Shown here piece after piece: positions 24,892 through 37,216 of a stretch of DNA of 64,000 nt; the stretch's first letter is position 1, and each line of letters opens with the position of its first letter. A program made the translations under genes and the position numbers. The notes beneath the pieces are model-generated. The model had not been told where the DNA came from, did no database searches, and was given only the letters and a program-made list of their open reading frames with translations. The DNA lies in contig JAPTYO010000023.1 in assembly GCA_036873135.1 (NCBI GenBank), positions 5,281,834 to 5,345,833 on the forward strand. The letters are read 5' to 3'. Origin of the DNA: Clarkia xantiana subsp. parviflora (lineage: Eukaryota > Streptophyta > Magnoliopsida > Myrtales > Onagraceae).

Positions 24892-25053
24892 TAATTAATA
24901 TGTATATATAGAGAGAGAAAGCCGGAAAGGGAAATAAATGGAGATTGAGGTTCCAAATTGGTGAAGATAATATATATAGGAACTAAATTGTCATGATATA
25001 AACATTAGGGACGAAACGGAAACACTACCTAATTCAGGGTGCAATGTACCATC

Positions 25054-25579
25054 TAGGGGTGGGCACTGAACCGGTTCGGCCTGAACCGGTTCCGGACCGG
25101 ATCGGAACTGTTTTAAACGGTCCGGTCCAGTAATAACTAGGGTTTTTTTGGCTTAGGTTGGTCTAAAAAAAACTGGACTGGTTTGAACCGGTCCAGAACC
25201 GGTTTTGGACTGTTTTTAAAAAAAAAACAAGTCCTGGACCGGTTTTATATGTCGGACCTGTTTTATCAATAAAAATCGGTCCAAAACCAGTCAAAACCAG
25301 TCAGAAACCGGTCAGAATCCGGTCAAAACCGGTTTAAAAAAAAAAAAAAAATAGTCTCGGTCAAAACGTTTTTTTTTTAATACTAAAAAGCGGTTCAAAA
25401 CCGGTCCGGTCCGGACTGGTTTATTGGACTGGTTTGGTATACCCCTTGGACTGGTTCCAATTTAGGGGTTACAAACCAGTCCAATTTGGACCGGTCCACT
25501 CCGAACCGGTTCCAAACGGTCCGGTTCCAGACCAGTTCTGAACCAGTCCGGCCGGACCGGTTTTTATGCCCAAGCCTAA
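25054..25579. mobile_element. hAT-like non-autonomous element built of CCGGTT words
   Basis: The left end TAGGGGTGGGCA pairs with the right end TGCCCAAGCCTA. An 8-bp flanking duplication GTACCATC (25046-25053) and CTACCATC (25580-25587) matches in 7 of 8 positions. The interior is almost entirely dispersed, inverted copies of ACCGGTTC, CCGGTCCGG and CCAGTC. There is no coding capacity. Confidence 0.78.
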
Positions 25580-25793
25580 CTACCATCATAATTAACCAAC
25601 CTCACAATTCATAGCGTGAATACTGACATCATCAACCTTTTCCCCTTCCCTGCGAAATGACTAACCTGCCCCCCGAGTGTCCGCAGAGTTCTAGGAGGAT
25701 ACAGAACAGAGGATTGTAACCCCCCATCAACATCATCATCATTCATCATTCATCATTATAGTCGTACATCCATACATCCATCAACGGTTAGAC

Positions 25794-25803
25794 CTCTATA
25801 TAT
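25794..25803 (+). promoter_or_regulatory. TATA box of the HIPP gene
   Basis: TCTATATATT lies about 105 bp before the start codon at 25904. It is followed by a C/T-rich tract typical of a plant transcription start region. Confidence 0.55.
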
Positions 25804-25903
25804 TCCCTTTCTTTGCCTCCACTTTGCACTCTTCAAACAATTCAAGCGGCTTCCAAATCTCACCGACTTCTCTACCCTAAATCCCTATACAGATTCGAAT
25901 ACC

Positions 25904-27901
25904 ATGGGCGAGGTAATAATCTTTCTCGAACCCTCCGCCACCAATTGGATTCGTAGTACTGTTAAGATTCTGCATCTAATTTGGTTTTCTATTTCTCTCT
26001 GCAGAAAGTTGAAGGCGATAGCAAGGCAGCCGACGCCGCGCCGGCTAAGGCGGACGGCGGCAATGTCACTGTCGTCCTAAAGATGGATATGCACTGTGAA
26101 GGATGCGCTAAGAAGGTGAAGCGAGCTGTTCGCCATTTTGATGGTATGTCAATCAATCACAACTGCTAATCTGGATTGAGTCTTTTTTTTTTGTCAATCC
26201 CTCTGAATCTACAAAGAGTCAATTAGCTTACTCTATTTGTTGAAAAGTGATGAATTCTTGTAGACTTAGCTTAAGCATCATCGATCTGTGTTTGGCAGTG
26301 TCCTAGTCGTTGACGATTCCTTCAGAGTCTGATTCTACATTCCTAGTATTCCTATGTAGATTAGTTTTTGGATCAGATTTGAGCTTACAATTCAACTTGA
26401 GGAAGAAAGGATTACGTAATCTTTACTCAGTCCACAGTTTTCTGAGTCATCGATTGGTAGTTGAATGCCGTGAGAAGCACTCCAGCGTGCACGTTCCCAC
26501 TGACATGGATTTGTATCCTATTGGCTAACTTGGAATTTGTGATTGTTGTATTGTAGGTGTTGAAGACGTAAAGACCGACTGCGACATTAACAAAATCACT
26601 GTGATCGGAAAAGTAAACCCGGTCAAGATCAAAGAAAAGCTGGAGGAGAAGACGAAGAATAAGGTGGAAATCATCTCTCCATTGCCCAAAAAGAACACAA
26701 GCAGTGAGAAGAAGGCGGAGGTTAAATCGGAGAAGAAGACGGAGGTTAAGTCGGAGAAGAAGGTAGAGGAGAAGAAAGTGGTGGCGGAGGAGGAGGAGAA
26801 GAAACCTAAGTCGGTAAGTCTCTCAACTAATCATCACCAACTCTTGGATTGCTTATTAGACTGTTCATCAGTTCCACAACTGCTAAACAACAATTTAATC
26901 ATAATATTCTTAAAAGTTCAAGCTTTAATCCTTGGCGTGATTCTTTAATCACCGGTTATTATTTATCTATCAGTTTCTGGGTGAGAAAGTTACAGCTTAC
27001 CAGAAAATGGAAAAAGCAAGTTTCTATATATAAATAAATTGGAGGTAGAATCATTCAATCAATAGCATTAAACTGTAACGTTCAGGGTTGGCAATGGTTG
27101 TCATTGATACGTCTCCTTCAATTCTGGGTTGTTGGAGCTAACTATGGATTGATTCTTAATGTCTCTTTCAGACTACAGCGGTTCTGAAGCTCCAATTACA
27201 TTGCGAGGGCTGCATCACCAAGATCAACAAGATCATTCTGAAGATCCAAGGTTAGATTTTGCAAAAATTACCAACTCATCTCAAACTGAAACTGTACTTC
27301 ATATCACAGATAATTAAACTTCGTATCTATTGAATGAACAGGGGTGGATTCGGTGAACATAGACCGAGCCAAGGACCAAGTAACAGTAACCGGAACCATT
27401 GACCCGAAAAAGCTCGCCCCTTACCTTCAGGAGAAGCTCAAGAGGGGCGTTGAGGTAATTCCACCGCCCAAAAAGGACGGTGCTGGTGGCGGCGGCGACA
27501 AAAAAGAGAACAAGGAAGGTGGAGAGAAGAAAAAAGACAAGGGAAAAGACTCTTCTGCACCTCAAGAAGGCAGCAAAGAGGTGGTCAAGTTGGTGGAGGA
27601 GAGGCTCAATGCTCCGAAAATGGAAGTGAGTAGATTCGAGCACCACCCTTCGTATCATCAAGCATCGACATCGTATATGTACGATCCAAGGCAGAGTTTG
27701 TACAGCCATAATAGTTACGCAATGGAGCCGTATAATCACCATCCGGGCTACGGTAATTTCATGCCTCAAGCTCAACCACAACAAGCACCGTCTTATGTAA
27801 CTCCTTACTACGGGTATGATCAGAGTTACCAAGCCGACCCACGTCTAAATGCACCCCAAATGTTCAGCGATGAAAACCCTAATGCTTGTTTCGTTATGTG
27901 A
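25904..27901 (+). CDS. HIPP6-like: Heavy-metal-associated isoprenylated plant protein (HIPP5/6-like), five exons
   Basis: Exons are 25904-25912, 26005-26143, 26557-26813, 27172-27250 and 27342-27901. All introns are GT-AG, the phases agree, and the product is 347 residues. There are two HMA domains: residues about 24-92 with MDMHCEGC (Cys34, Cys37) and about 136-203 with LQLHCEGC (Cys146, Cys149), the metal-binding CxxC pairs. A Lys/Glu-rich linker (about 94-135) separates them, a second charged Gly/Lys/Glu stretch follows, and the tail is rich in Tyr, His, Pro and Gln. The protein ends in CFVM, a CaaX box (Cys344), so farnesylation and membrane association are expected. HIPPs bind transition metals and act in metal homeostasis and stress responses. 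The first coding exon supplies only Met-Gly-Glu. The gene looks intact; the exact orthologue number is less certain than the family. Confidence 0.95.
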
Positions 27902-30900
27902 GATTGGGTTAAGCGTGATGGCGGATGATTGGGTGAATTTTGAGCATCGGTTTGCAATTACGGGACGGGTTAATTAGTAGCAGTTAAAGTTAATTAGTGA
28001 AAGGAAAAAAGATAGCGAGAAAAGATCATGTAAGTTCGAAACGGGGCCAAAATGTATATATATACTTATGTGGGAAATTAATGATATATTGTAATATTTG
28101 ATGGTGTTGACAACTTTATATTATTAGTTGGGTGGTGGTAGTTAGTTACCACTTGGCTGTTATTTTTGCATCTTGCGATCGAATTAAGAATATTTTGACG
28201 GCATTAAACTAAAATTTGTTTTGAATTTGCAAGTTCTTTATGAAAGTTAACTACGTTGGTAAGTATATTTTAATTTAATTTGGAAGGAAAGGAATGAAGA
28301 AAATAAAAGAGTATGCCACATTTCATTATATCAGTAATATTAATAATAAATCACATTTTAAAATATTAGTAAAATTAAATTAAACTGTCCGTTAGTTAAA
28401 GTGATAGTCATCTACATAAAACTAGAGTGTATGAGATCAATTCATACTTATCAATATATATAATAGACATAATAAATTTTGTCATTATAATTTTATTAAA
28501 TAATATATTATCTTATACATATATATATATATACGCAATCGCTCTACGTGAGGGACAAATACTATATATATATATATATATTTTAAAAGAGATACTAATT
28601 CAAACACCAATAGTAAGTCACATGGACAATATTAAAAAGTTTTAATTTATAATTTATACTAATAATTATTGTAAATACATAAAAGTATAAAAAATTCAAT
28701 AAATTTAATTAACCATTATTATTATATTAAATATTTATTATAATTATTTTCAATATCAAGTAACTTTACACGCAGCACGTCCGCGCAGGACACACCTAAT
28801 GCAAATTGCAAACACAGTCTAGATATCGTCTCGAAAATAAATAAATATATATAAACAAAAATATGGAGAGCTAGTTTGATTTCCAACCCCTCCCTCCTAA
28901 TACTTTTAGTAAATGGGTGGTTAAGAATAGAGTTAGATTACATCATCTACTGTGGGACCTCACGGTGACGATAATAAGACAACTATATAAAGTCCACATT
29001 TACTGTTAAAATAATACGAATCATTAAATAATTAGGTTTAGGATTTGACAATTATATATAATTATTATTATAGATTTAAAATGTGTGGTTCTATGTCAAT
29101 GTTGTACAAGATGTTTGGATAGATAGATAGCAGGTAGCAGCTGTGTTGTGTTGGGTGGAATATATATGGATTAATATATTTGATGTGATGCTAATTAATT
29201 AACAAGATTAATTTTGATATATATAGCATGTAAATGTTTAGGGTTAATTTGAAGGTGATTATGTCACAAGTTTAGAGCTTCTACTGTCTAATTTAAAGAA
29301 TATATACATCTTCGTATTATTGGGGCAGCTAAAGTTAAATCCATTCTTAAAGAGCCAACAAACTAATAAATAGCTAGTAAGAGATTATGTTTAATTAATA
29401 ACTATTAAATTGTAAGCTAGAGTTCGATACTCCAACAAATTGTTAATTCAATTTTTTTGAACATTTGCTATTTTAAATTTCCCATATGGATAAATTGCTA
29501 AATATTTCATCCAAATTGGTTATATTGATTGCACATACTTAAAGAAAAATAAAAAAATTGTTCTAAAATGATGGAATTTCCCTCCGATAATCGGCTTCTT
29601 CTTATTATCATATGTCTCATCTTTAAAAATCCTAAAACTACAAAGGAAAATATGGATATTAAATGGAAATTCTATCATTTTAGGTTTATTTCATTGGTTG
29701 TCTTTAATTACGTGCAAGTCAGATAACCAATCATATCCAGATTAGATGAATATTTAATATAGCTAGAAATTTATCTACAAACGAAATCCAAGCCATCATA
29801 TTGTCACAAAAATATCAACTAACAATTTGTCATAATATCCAACTTCAGCTATTAAATTAATAATATTTAATCATTGAGATTATAATTTCAAACTTGATAT
29901 AGTTGAAACTTTTTTATTTAATTAACATTTGAAGAAAAAAGAGTAAACATCCATGAATATGATCCAACTAAGAGAATATAGTTGGGGACAATGGGGAGTG
30001 ATGGATAAACCAATATCCTAGAGGAAGAAAACAAAAGGCTGCATGATACAAAATTGCCATACAAATTATGTCAATTCCGCCAGCAATTTATTTATTATCA
30101 TGATAACATGACACTTTTTGTCATTATATATATATATATATTATATATACAATACACGCGTGAAGCTTCTTAATATGATGAGGTTTGGAATTATTCGAGA
30201 TATAGGTCTCCTTGAAGAGAAAAGAATCTTCTTCATTCATACATATTCCAATTCTATTTTCAAACAACTTCTTAATATCTCTCTCTGCACATTCACATGA
30301 TAAACACAATTTTATACTAGTAAAATATATATATATATATATATATATTTTTGTGCTGAATAAGTAAATAACGTGTACCTAGTAGTTTCGAAGGCTTACT
30401 TGGAAAAGAGATTTCTCTATAAAGTTTTGATTTACGACTTTTTATTTTATTTTAAAATACATGTGAATAATCTTATATTACACAATATTTTAAATACTAC
30501 AACAAATTAATTGTTAATAAATATCGAGATATATTTTTTAGCATATTAATTAGTATTTTTTTTCACGCAACACCAACACTTTTCCATATATATATTTAAT
30601 AATTTTATTAATTAATAAAATAATTCTGCTTCTAAAGACAAATCTAGAAGGATGAAGAAAAGCTTTTTGCTTTCTTCTTCAATGTTGTTGTTACAAGAAT
30701 GAAGATGAAGAATCGCAAATTGCTACAATAATAACACCATCAACAATTTATTTATAATAATATATACTGAAATAAAGGAAATTGAATTGAAAGGGATGAT
30801 GATCAATGAATGGTAATAATTGCCAACGTCTCTTAAAAGGAAACTTCTCTTATGGTGCTACTTTCCACGTGCCTAAATTGAACCATATATATTTTTTTGT

Positions 30901-31687
30901 ATCGCAAAAAAACAACCTCAGAAATTTCATAGCCCAGTCTCACTCACGTTTCCCAGGCCCACATGGCAACTTCCTTATTTATTTTCTCTTATTCATCATG
31001 ATCGTACAAAAGCAACAAAATCGCATCTTTTTTTCTGCAGTACGCATAGTTTTTTATTAATTTCCCAACAAAGTACAATGTTGTTCAGTTATCTCTATCA
31101 AAAACCTACTCAACCAAATGCTTTGGTCCACAGCATTCCTACTTCCAATAATGTTTGGTGAGGGCAATTATTTTTTTGTGTGTTTTTTTATAAATGTTTT
31201 AAACACCGAACCGGAATCGTTGGGTTTCATGTAACCCTAAAAATTAAATAAGTAAAATTTAGCTAAATTGATTATTTAAGTATCTAATGGGCACCTTTTA
31301 AAAGTTGAGAGACGAAATTGCTCTCTCCTATAAGTATGGGCAGCAATTTCAAGTCATCATTTAATGTTCCTTTCCTTCTGTAGCAGGTGACTTCTTCTCC
31401 AAGCATTCCTTTTCAAACTAATAATAGTAAAGTTGCTTGGAGAATACGTATTCCCTTTTATGTACTACTAGTACATATCTACATGTCCATATATACATAT
31501 CTATATATATATATTATATTCTGAAGCAAATATATACCATCTGACATTGAGGCAGTGCCATTTTTTAACCAGGCAGTAAAAGGTAGGCTATCTAAACAGA
31601 GATTACCCCATTACTAGTTAAAAGATCAAGGTAACTAACTGACAGAAGACAACTTTAGGCAAACAGTGCTGAAGCTTCCAATTTTTA
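27902..31687. other. HIPP 3' flank and AT-rich intergenic sequence
   Basis: The HIPP 3' untranslated region probably ends in the AT-rich stretch around 28050-28110. The remainder shows no gene. A possible Helitron 3' end (GTCCGCGCAGGAC hairpin, then CACACCTAAT) lies at about 28776-28799. Several (TA)n runs occur at 28520, 28565, 30125 and 30330. Confidence 0.6.
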
Positions 31688-32745
31688 GGGTCAATAACCT
31701 GGGAGAGGTCTGAAGTTTGGCCCTTGTTAATTTGAGAGGTCTGAAGATTGAAATGGTGATAACTGAGGTCTGAAGTTTGGACTTTGTGATTTTTAGGTTT
31801 TCCGTCCAAATTTTCTGTCAAATTTAACAGAACCGTGTGAAATGTCAAAATACCCTTTTGTAATATTTGAATTAATAAAAAGTTTAATTAATATAAAGAT
31901 GAAATGACAAAAATACCCCTGTCCATAATTTAAACCTAACCCAACTCCGACCACCACCACGGCTCCGGCCGGCCACCACCCTCTCCGGCGACCACCACTC
32001 TCTCCGGCGACCACCACCCTCTCCGGCCGGCCACCACCCTCTCCGACGACCGCCACCACGGCCTCAATTGGGCCCAAATCGGGGCCGGTGGCTCCGATTT
32101 GGGCCCAATTGGGGCCGTGGTGGCGGTCGTCGGAGAGGGTGGTGGCCGGCCGGAGAGGGTGGTGGTCGCCGGAGAGGGTGGTGGTCGTCGGAGTTGGGTA
32201 GTGGCCGGCCGGAGCCGTGGTGGTGGCTGGAGCGGAGCCACAGAGCTCCGATTTGGAGCTCTGTGGCCCCAAATCGGAGCCACATAGCTCCGATCGGAGC
32301 CACCGAGCTCCGATCGGAGCTTTGTGGCTCCGATTTGGGCCCAATTGGGGCCGTGGTGGCGGTCGTCGGAGAGGGTGGTGGCCGGCCGGAGAGGGTGGTG
32401 GTCGCCGGAGAGGGTGGTGGTCGTCGGAGAGAGTGGTGGTCGCCGGAGTTGGGTAGTGGCCGGCCGGAGCCGTGGTGGTGGCTGGAGTTGGGTGGTGGCC
32501 TTAAGGGCATTTTCGTCTTTTCATTGAATCATGTGAGATGCAAGAAGGGTATTTTTGGAATTTTTTTTATTTCTGGTCACATGCAATGCACATGACCAAC
32601 TTCCGTCAGTTTTAACGGAAAAAACTAACGGAGACCTCTATTATCTACAAGTCGAAACTTCCGACCTTTGTTATCACCATTTCAAACTTCAGACCTCTCA
32701 AATTCACAAGGGCCAAACTTCAGACCTCTCCCAGGTTATTGACCC
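31688..32745. mobile_element. Foldback Mutator-like element abutting the CSLA stop codon
   Basis: The left end GGGTCAATAACCTGGGAGAG and the reversed right end are the same and continue as inverted repeats (GAGGTCTGAAGTTTGGCCC and beyond). The core (about 31940-32500) is GC-rich, made of GGTGGTGGCCGGCCGG, CGGAGAGGGTGGTGG and nested GGAGCTCCGAT palindromes, with one block repeated directly (about 32100 and 32337). Flanks CAATTTTTA and TTGTTCTTC do not form a clean duplication. All six frames are open over long stretches of the core, an artefact of composition. The right end is about 16 bp from the CSLA stop. Confidence 0.8.
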
Positions 32746-32761
32746 TTGTTCTTCATTTTAA

Positions 32762-35700
32762 TTAAGGGATGAAGGTCCCAACATACCCGAATGCCATTAC
32801 GAAGAAAGCTCCGGATTGAAGAAGAAGGTAGATGAAGAAATGATCTTTTCCGAACAGCATGTCGTAGATTGCTGCGTAGAGCATGAAGCTCCCCATCATT
32901 AGCTCCAATACATGGACCCTGCATATTCAACACCCAAACCAAAATAATAAACATAAAAATCTACCTTTACAATATACATACAAGTCAGTGAGTAACAACA
33001 GTTGTATATTTAGTTATCCAATTTTCTCAGCAATTTACCCCTTTCTCAAAGTTTTTTTTTAACATTCTTGTGCATTTTATAGCAGTAAAAGTAATGGCAA
33101 ATGCAACTTTTGAAGAAAACAAACTATCAGGCTGCCCTTTTGCATTTTTCCCAAAAAGTATATTACAAATATTGAGAAGATTAAAAAAAAAGTTAAATAT
33201 ACAGTTTCTTGGAATAGTAAGATGCTAACTTCCTCTCCAAGTTTCCTACTCTGTAAAGATATATGTAATTAGTACCTTTCTCCGAGTCGAAACCGCGGTT
33301 TCTTCGATGATTTCTGCTTCATTGCATTCCCAAGCTTCTCAGTCACGACCCACTCATTCACTCGGTTGGCTTCAAGCAGCCCTATGATTGCAGCTTTGGT
33401 ACGATGGAGAGACATGACATTTTCAAATAAGATCCACAGAACAACTAGATGCAGTGACCTGTCATAATCAAACAGTTCTCAACCTTGAAAATATTGGCTT
33501 AAGTGTAACAAAACAGAGAGGAACTGACAGATTTATGGTACCTCGGAGTACAAACAGCATTCAGGAGAGTAATGGCGGCCGGAATGTAAATAGCAACGGG
33601 TTTTGTGAGTTTGATTTCCGGAATTAAGACACTCGATGGAATGATGATGCAGTAAAAGAAGAAAGTGACCCAATGGGCAACGATCTTCCTCACGAAGAAG
33701 AAGGCATAGATGAGATGGAGTCGCTTCCATATTGATACCCTCTGCAGCAGAAAGAAAAAACATAAGATTCATCACATTTATCCATCTCAATAGCAAATTG
33801 AGAAAATATTCAGTGAGCATGATAAATCTGACTTGATGTATAACACTAATAAATTATTGACACGAAGTCAGAAGTGAGAACCAATTACCATGGTTAAAAA
33901 TTGTGTCATACCACTTCTGGATGACATATACCAATTCAACTTATACACCAATTATCTTCTCATTCTGACGAAATATTCGATGACTGAATAGATGAGATCG
34001 TGTTCAATAATAACCAATAAAGCTTTGACAATAGCAAACCAGACCCTAATTTTCATAGTTAAATGGCTTAAATACCAGATAGTAAGCTAAGCTGACCTTA
34101 TAACTACTGGTTGTTAGCTTAAACTTTTTTTTGCTGCATTTCCCAATACATTAGTGAAATTGCTAAAACCGTCTTTGTTTCTATTAAGTCTCGGAGGGAC
34201 AATCCAAACGTGCACTCATCTAGTTAAGCCAACAGGTGTACATTTTCCATTTAAGATTAATAGTGAAATGGAAGAAGCTAGAAAATAGCACTAATATGTT
34301 ACAGGCCAATTAGTGAACCAGGTCTGCCCTAGGGCTGCCAATCCAAGTGGCTAGAGTTCCTATTCAGTTATGGTAATTAGAGGATAATAATTAGAGAATA
34401 TCTTCTATTTCTCAATTAGGCTAAATAATCAATTGAGATCTATATGTATCTCAATCAACATTTATGTTTTCCATATTTCTTAAGTTGTAATGCTCTAAGG
34501 TCCTATTTAAAGGATCTGATTATGAATAAGAAATCAAGCATCAAAATTATCAATTTATCAGTTTATTTTCAGTAGTTCTTGAGATTGGTTCCTCTCTCTA
34601 ACGAGGTCCCTGGGTCTTGTTCTCCTCTAAACGATTTCAACAATTGCGCGTAAGAAGAAGAAAACCCCACCTCAACCACCTACTCATCCCTACTGGACCC
34701 GATCCTACTAATCGTAAAATAATATATATTAGTTCAGCTTGTGAAAAGTGGTAAATAATCCAACACATCGGCCAAGTCAGTTAGCAATTTGGTAGCATGT
34801 CTGATTATTTTATATACCAACTCCGTTTGTATCACTGTTGTTGAAGGCTAGCAACTCGTCGCCTGAGGCGATGAGTCGAGGCGAGAAAAGGGTCATTTGC
34901 CTCGCTGCATCTCAAGAACGCCTCAAACGTCACCCTAGGAATAAATTGTTATTTTTCTCAACCTATTACTTTCTAGAGTTAAATAATTAAAATTTAAAGT
35001 TAATAGAATACTAGGTTTGATCTCTAGATCTCTTCTTTTTCTACATCTCTTATTTTTCCGTGTCTCTCCTTTATGCTAGTAGGTTCAATATCTATCTAAT
35101 CAAAGTTTGCCAATTTATTTTCTCTTTTCTATATGATAAAAAAAATTGATTTGATCATTCTAGATGGTATTTGCAGTAGATTTAATAGTATAATACTATA
35201 TTTGAGTATGTGCCCTCTTTCAATGAGGCAATCGCCTCATGTGCACCTCAAATTTGAGGCGATATTTAACCTCGTCGCCTCAATTCTCCTTAGGCCTTTG
35301 ACAACATTGGTTTGTATCACATACTGAATATCTTCTCATAGTAGGCATCTCAATGTATGTATCAGAGAATGACTTGCCTCACATAGCATGATCTCTTTGG
35401 TCATTTTCTTGAAAAGATTAGCAGGTCCACAAGACCACCTATGTTGCTGATACCGGAATGCCTTGAAAGTACTTGGAAGTTCATTTTTTACCTGAAAAGT
35501 GGTGTGGCTTCATCAAGTTAATCGAGAGGAAATAGCTTGAAACTGGAAAAGGGTTTATCGATCGCAGTGGGAAAGAAAATACTTACTCCTAGGTCCCCAA
35601 CAAATACGAATTTCCAACCCTTGAGGCTTGCTCGAACAGCAAGGTCCATGTCTTCGACAGTTGTTCGATCTTTCCATCCACCTGCATCACGAATTGCCCG

Positions 35701-37216
35701 AATCCGCCAAACACCAGCTGTCCCTGTAACAATTCGAATCAAATTGTGTAAATAGATAAAATGACAATGGCGAAATATCATGAAGAAAAAGAAAGATTTT
35801 GCAATTTGATTACCATTGAACCCAAAGAAGGAATACATTGAAGAGCCCACTTCTTGCTCAACGCTGAAGTGATAGTCAAGTGACATCTCTTGTAGTCGAG
35901 TCATCAGACACTCATCGGCATTCACTGTTGATGGTAACATAAGCAGGGAGGAGATTCGTTTAGGAAATTAGTGTAACTTCGTAATGTCAAGATACCAACA
36001 TAAAGAGAGATTATTGCACATCTTAGACAAATCAACTTAATCTATCACGATTGTCTAAACATATAGGACCCACTGTTGTCCCTAGTATACATGAGTTCAC
36101 TTGTGTTTGGTAATTTTGGTTGAAACCACCATAGTACAAAAACAATTGCATCTGGTTTTACCAAGGGACTCAACCAGGGCTTGGGTCTCAACTTACTCAG
36201 ACTCGAGTTCATTGAGATGACCAACCAACAATTTCTTTGTAATTTATGGCTCATAAGCTTTACAAACCATTTTATTCGCCTTACCGAATTTCCATCTTGC
36301 TTGAACCAAACCGAGCTCCGGGTTTTCAAGCAAAAAGGGTACGGTCCTCCAAAGAAAATCCTCATCAGGTTGAAAATCTGCATCAAATATCGCTACGAAC
36401 TCACAATCTCCAACGTATTGCTTCTGAAGGCCTTCACGAAGAGCTCCAGCCTTGTATCCGTTCCGATTTTTCCTTGTTTCATACTTCACAGTTACTCCCT
36501 TTTCTATCCATTTTATGCACTCGATCTCCACCAGTTCCTGCAAAGGCATTAATGTTAATAAAAAGCAAAGCAATTCATTGAAAATATGTTACTACAAAAA
36601 ATAAATAGAGATGGAAATGGTAGAACTTTGAAGATGACGTATTACCCTGAGTGTTTCATTAGTAGAATCATCAAGAACCTGAACTATGAAGCGATTGGAT
36701 GGCCATGAGAGACCACATGCAGCCCCAATTGAAAGTTTGTAAACCTGGAAGGTCACTCATGTTTCATTCAATTCCAAATATTGCCGACAAGATATTGAAG
36801 TACGGTAATTGCTAAAAGAAGTAGTAGTATAATATAGTTGCAAATAATAAAATAATCCATCGATTAGAAAATCAAAACAAGAACAACAACCATGCAAGAA
36901 ATTCAAGAATTACCTCTTTTTCATTAAACATTGGTACTTGTATCAATACCATGGGGTAGCTTTTTTTAAACTCTAAATCTCCTTTTATTGCATCCAACCT
37001 ATACTTGGTGGATCTTTTAAGCCTCAATAACTTAACATAAACGATGACTATCGCCATGTAAACCCGTTCAATAAAGAGCATGAGAGACATGGCCGTGCAC
37101 AATGCAAGCCCTACTTTTAGAAGTGGAACGACCACTGGATCTCTTAAAGATTTCAAGGTAGAGCTAACACATCTTAAGGTATCGGATATCCCGATCTTTG
37201 ACTCGAACATTTTCAT
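32762..37216 (-). CDS. CSLA: Cellulose synthase-like A: glucomannan 4-beta-mannosyltransferase, nine exons
   Basis: Coding exons on the minus strand are 37216-36914, 36744-36646, 36537-36285, 35924-35814, 35723-35587, 35491-35378, 33741-33542, 33458-33276 and 32918-32762. They join in phase to 518 residues, a normal CSLA length. One N-terminal membrane segment (about 22-57) is followed by a GT2 domain. Its motifs are VLDDS (Asp126-127), DADFQPD (186-192), TVEDMD (Asp280) and QQHRW (316-320). Multiple membrane spans follow from about residue 355 to the end. CSLA enzymes in the Golgi polymerise GDP-mannose (and GDP-glucose) into the beta-1,4-mannan backbone of hemicellulose. The intron 35377-33742 starts GC, not GT. 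The start was chosen as the first ATG of exon 1 (MKMFESK); no frame break or missing catalytic residue was seen. Confidence 0.95.
34298..34651 (+). mobile_element. Possible small LTR/TRIM fragment in the CSLA intron
   Basis: A segment running from TGTTACAGG to TTTCAACA resembles a short Copia-type LTR, with TATTTAAAGG as a possible TATA region. Flanking five-base sequences do not match and no primer-binding site follows. Confidence 0.25.
34833..35309. mobile_element. hAT-like element built of GAGGCGA words, inside a CSLA intron
   Basis: The ends CACTGTTGTTGAAGGC and reversed right CAATGTTGTCAAAGGC are inverted repeats. An 8-bp duplication GTTTGTAT flanks them (34825-34832 and 35310-35317). 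Near each end the interior carries GAGGCGATG/CGCCTC words in both orientations. It lies within the GC-AG intron and leaves the splice sites intact. Confidence 0.78.

Noticed and set aside
31793..32595. Several overlapping open frames of 60-183 residues in a GC-rich block
   Set aside because: They lie in the palindromic core of a foldback element, and the same low-complexity peptides appear on both strands.
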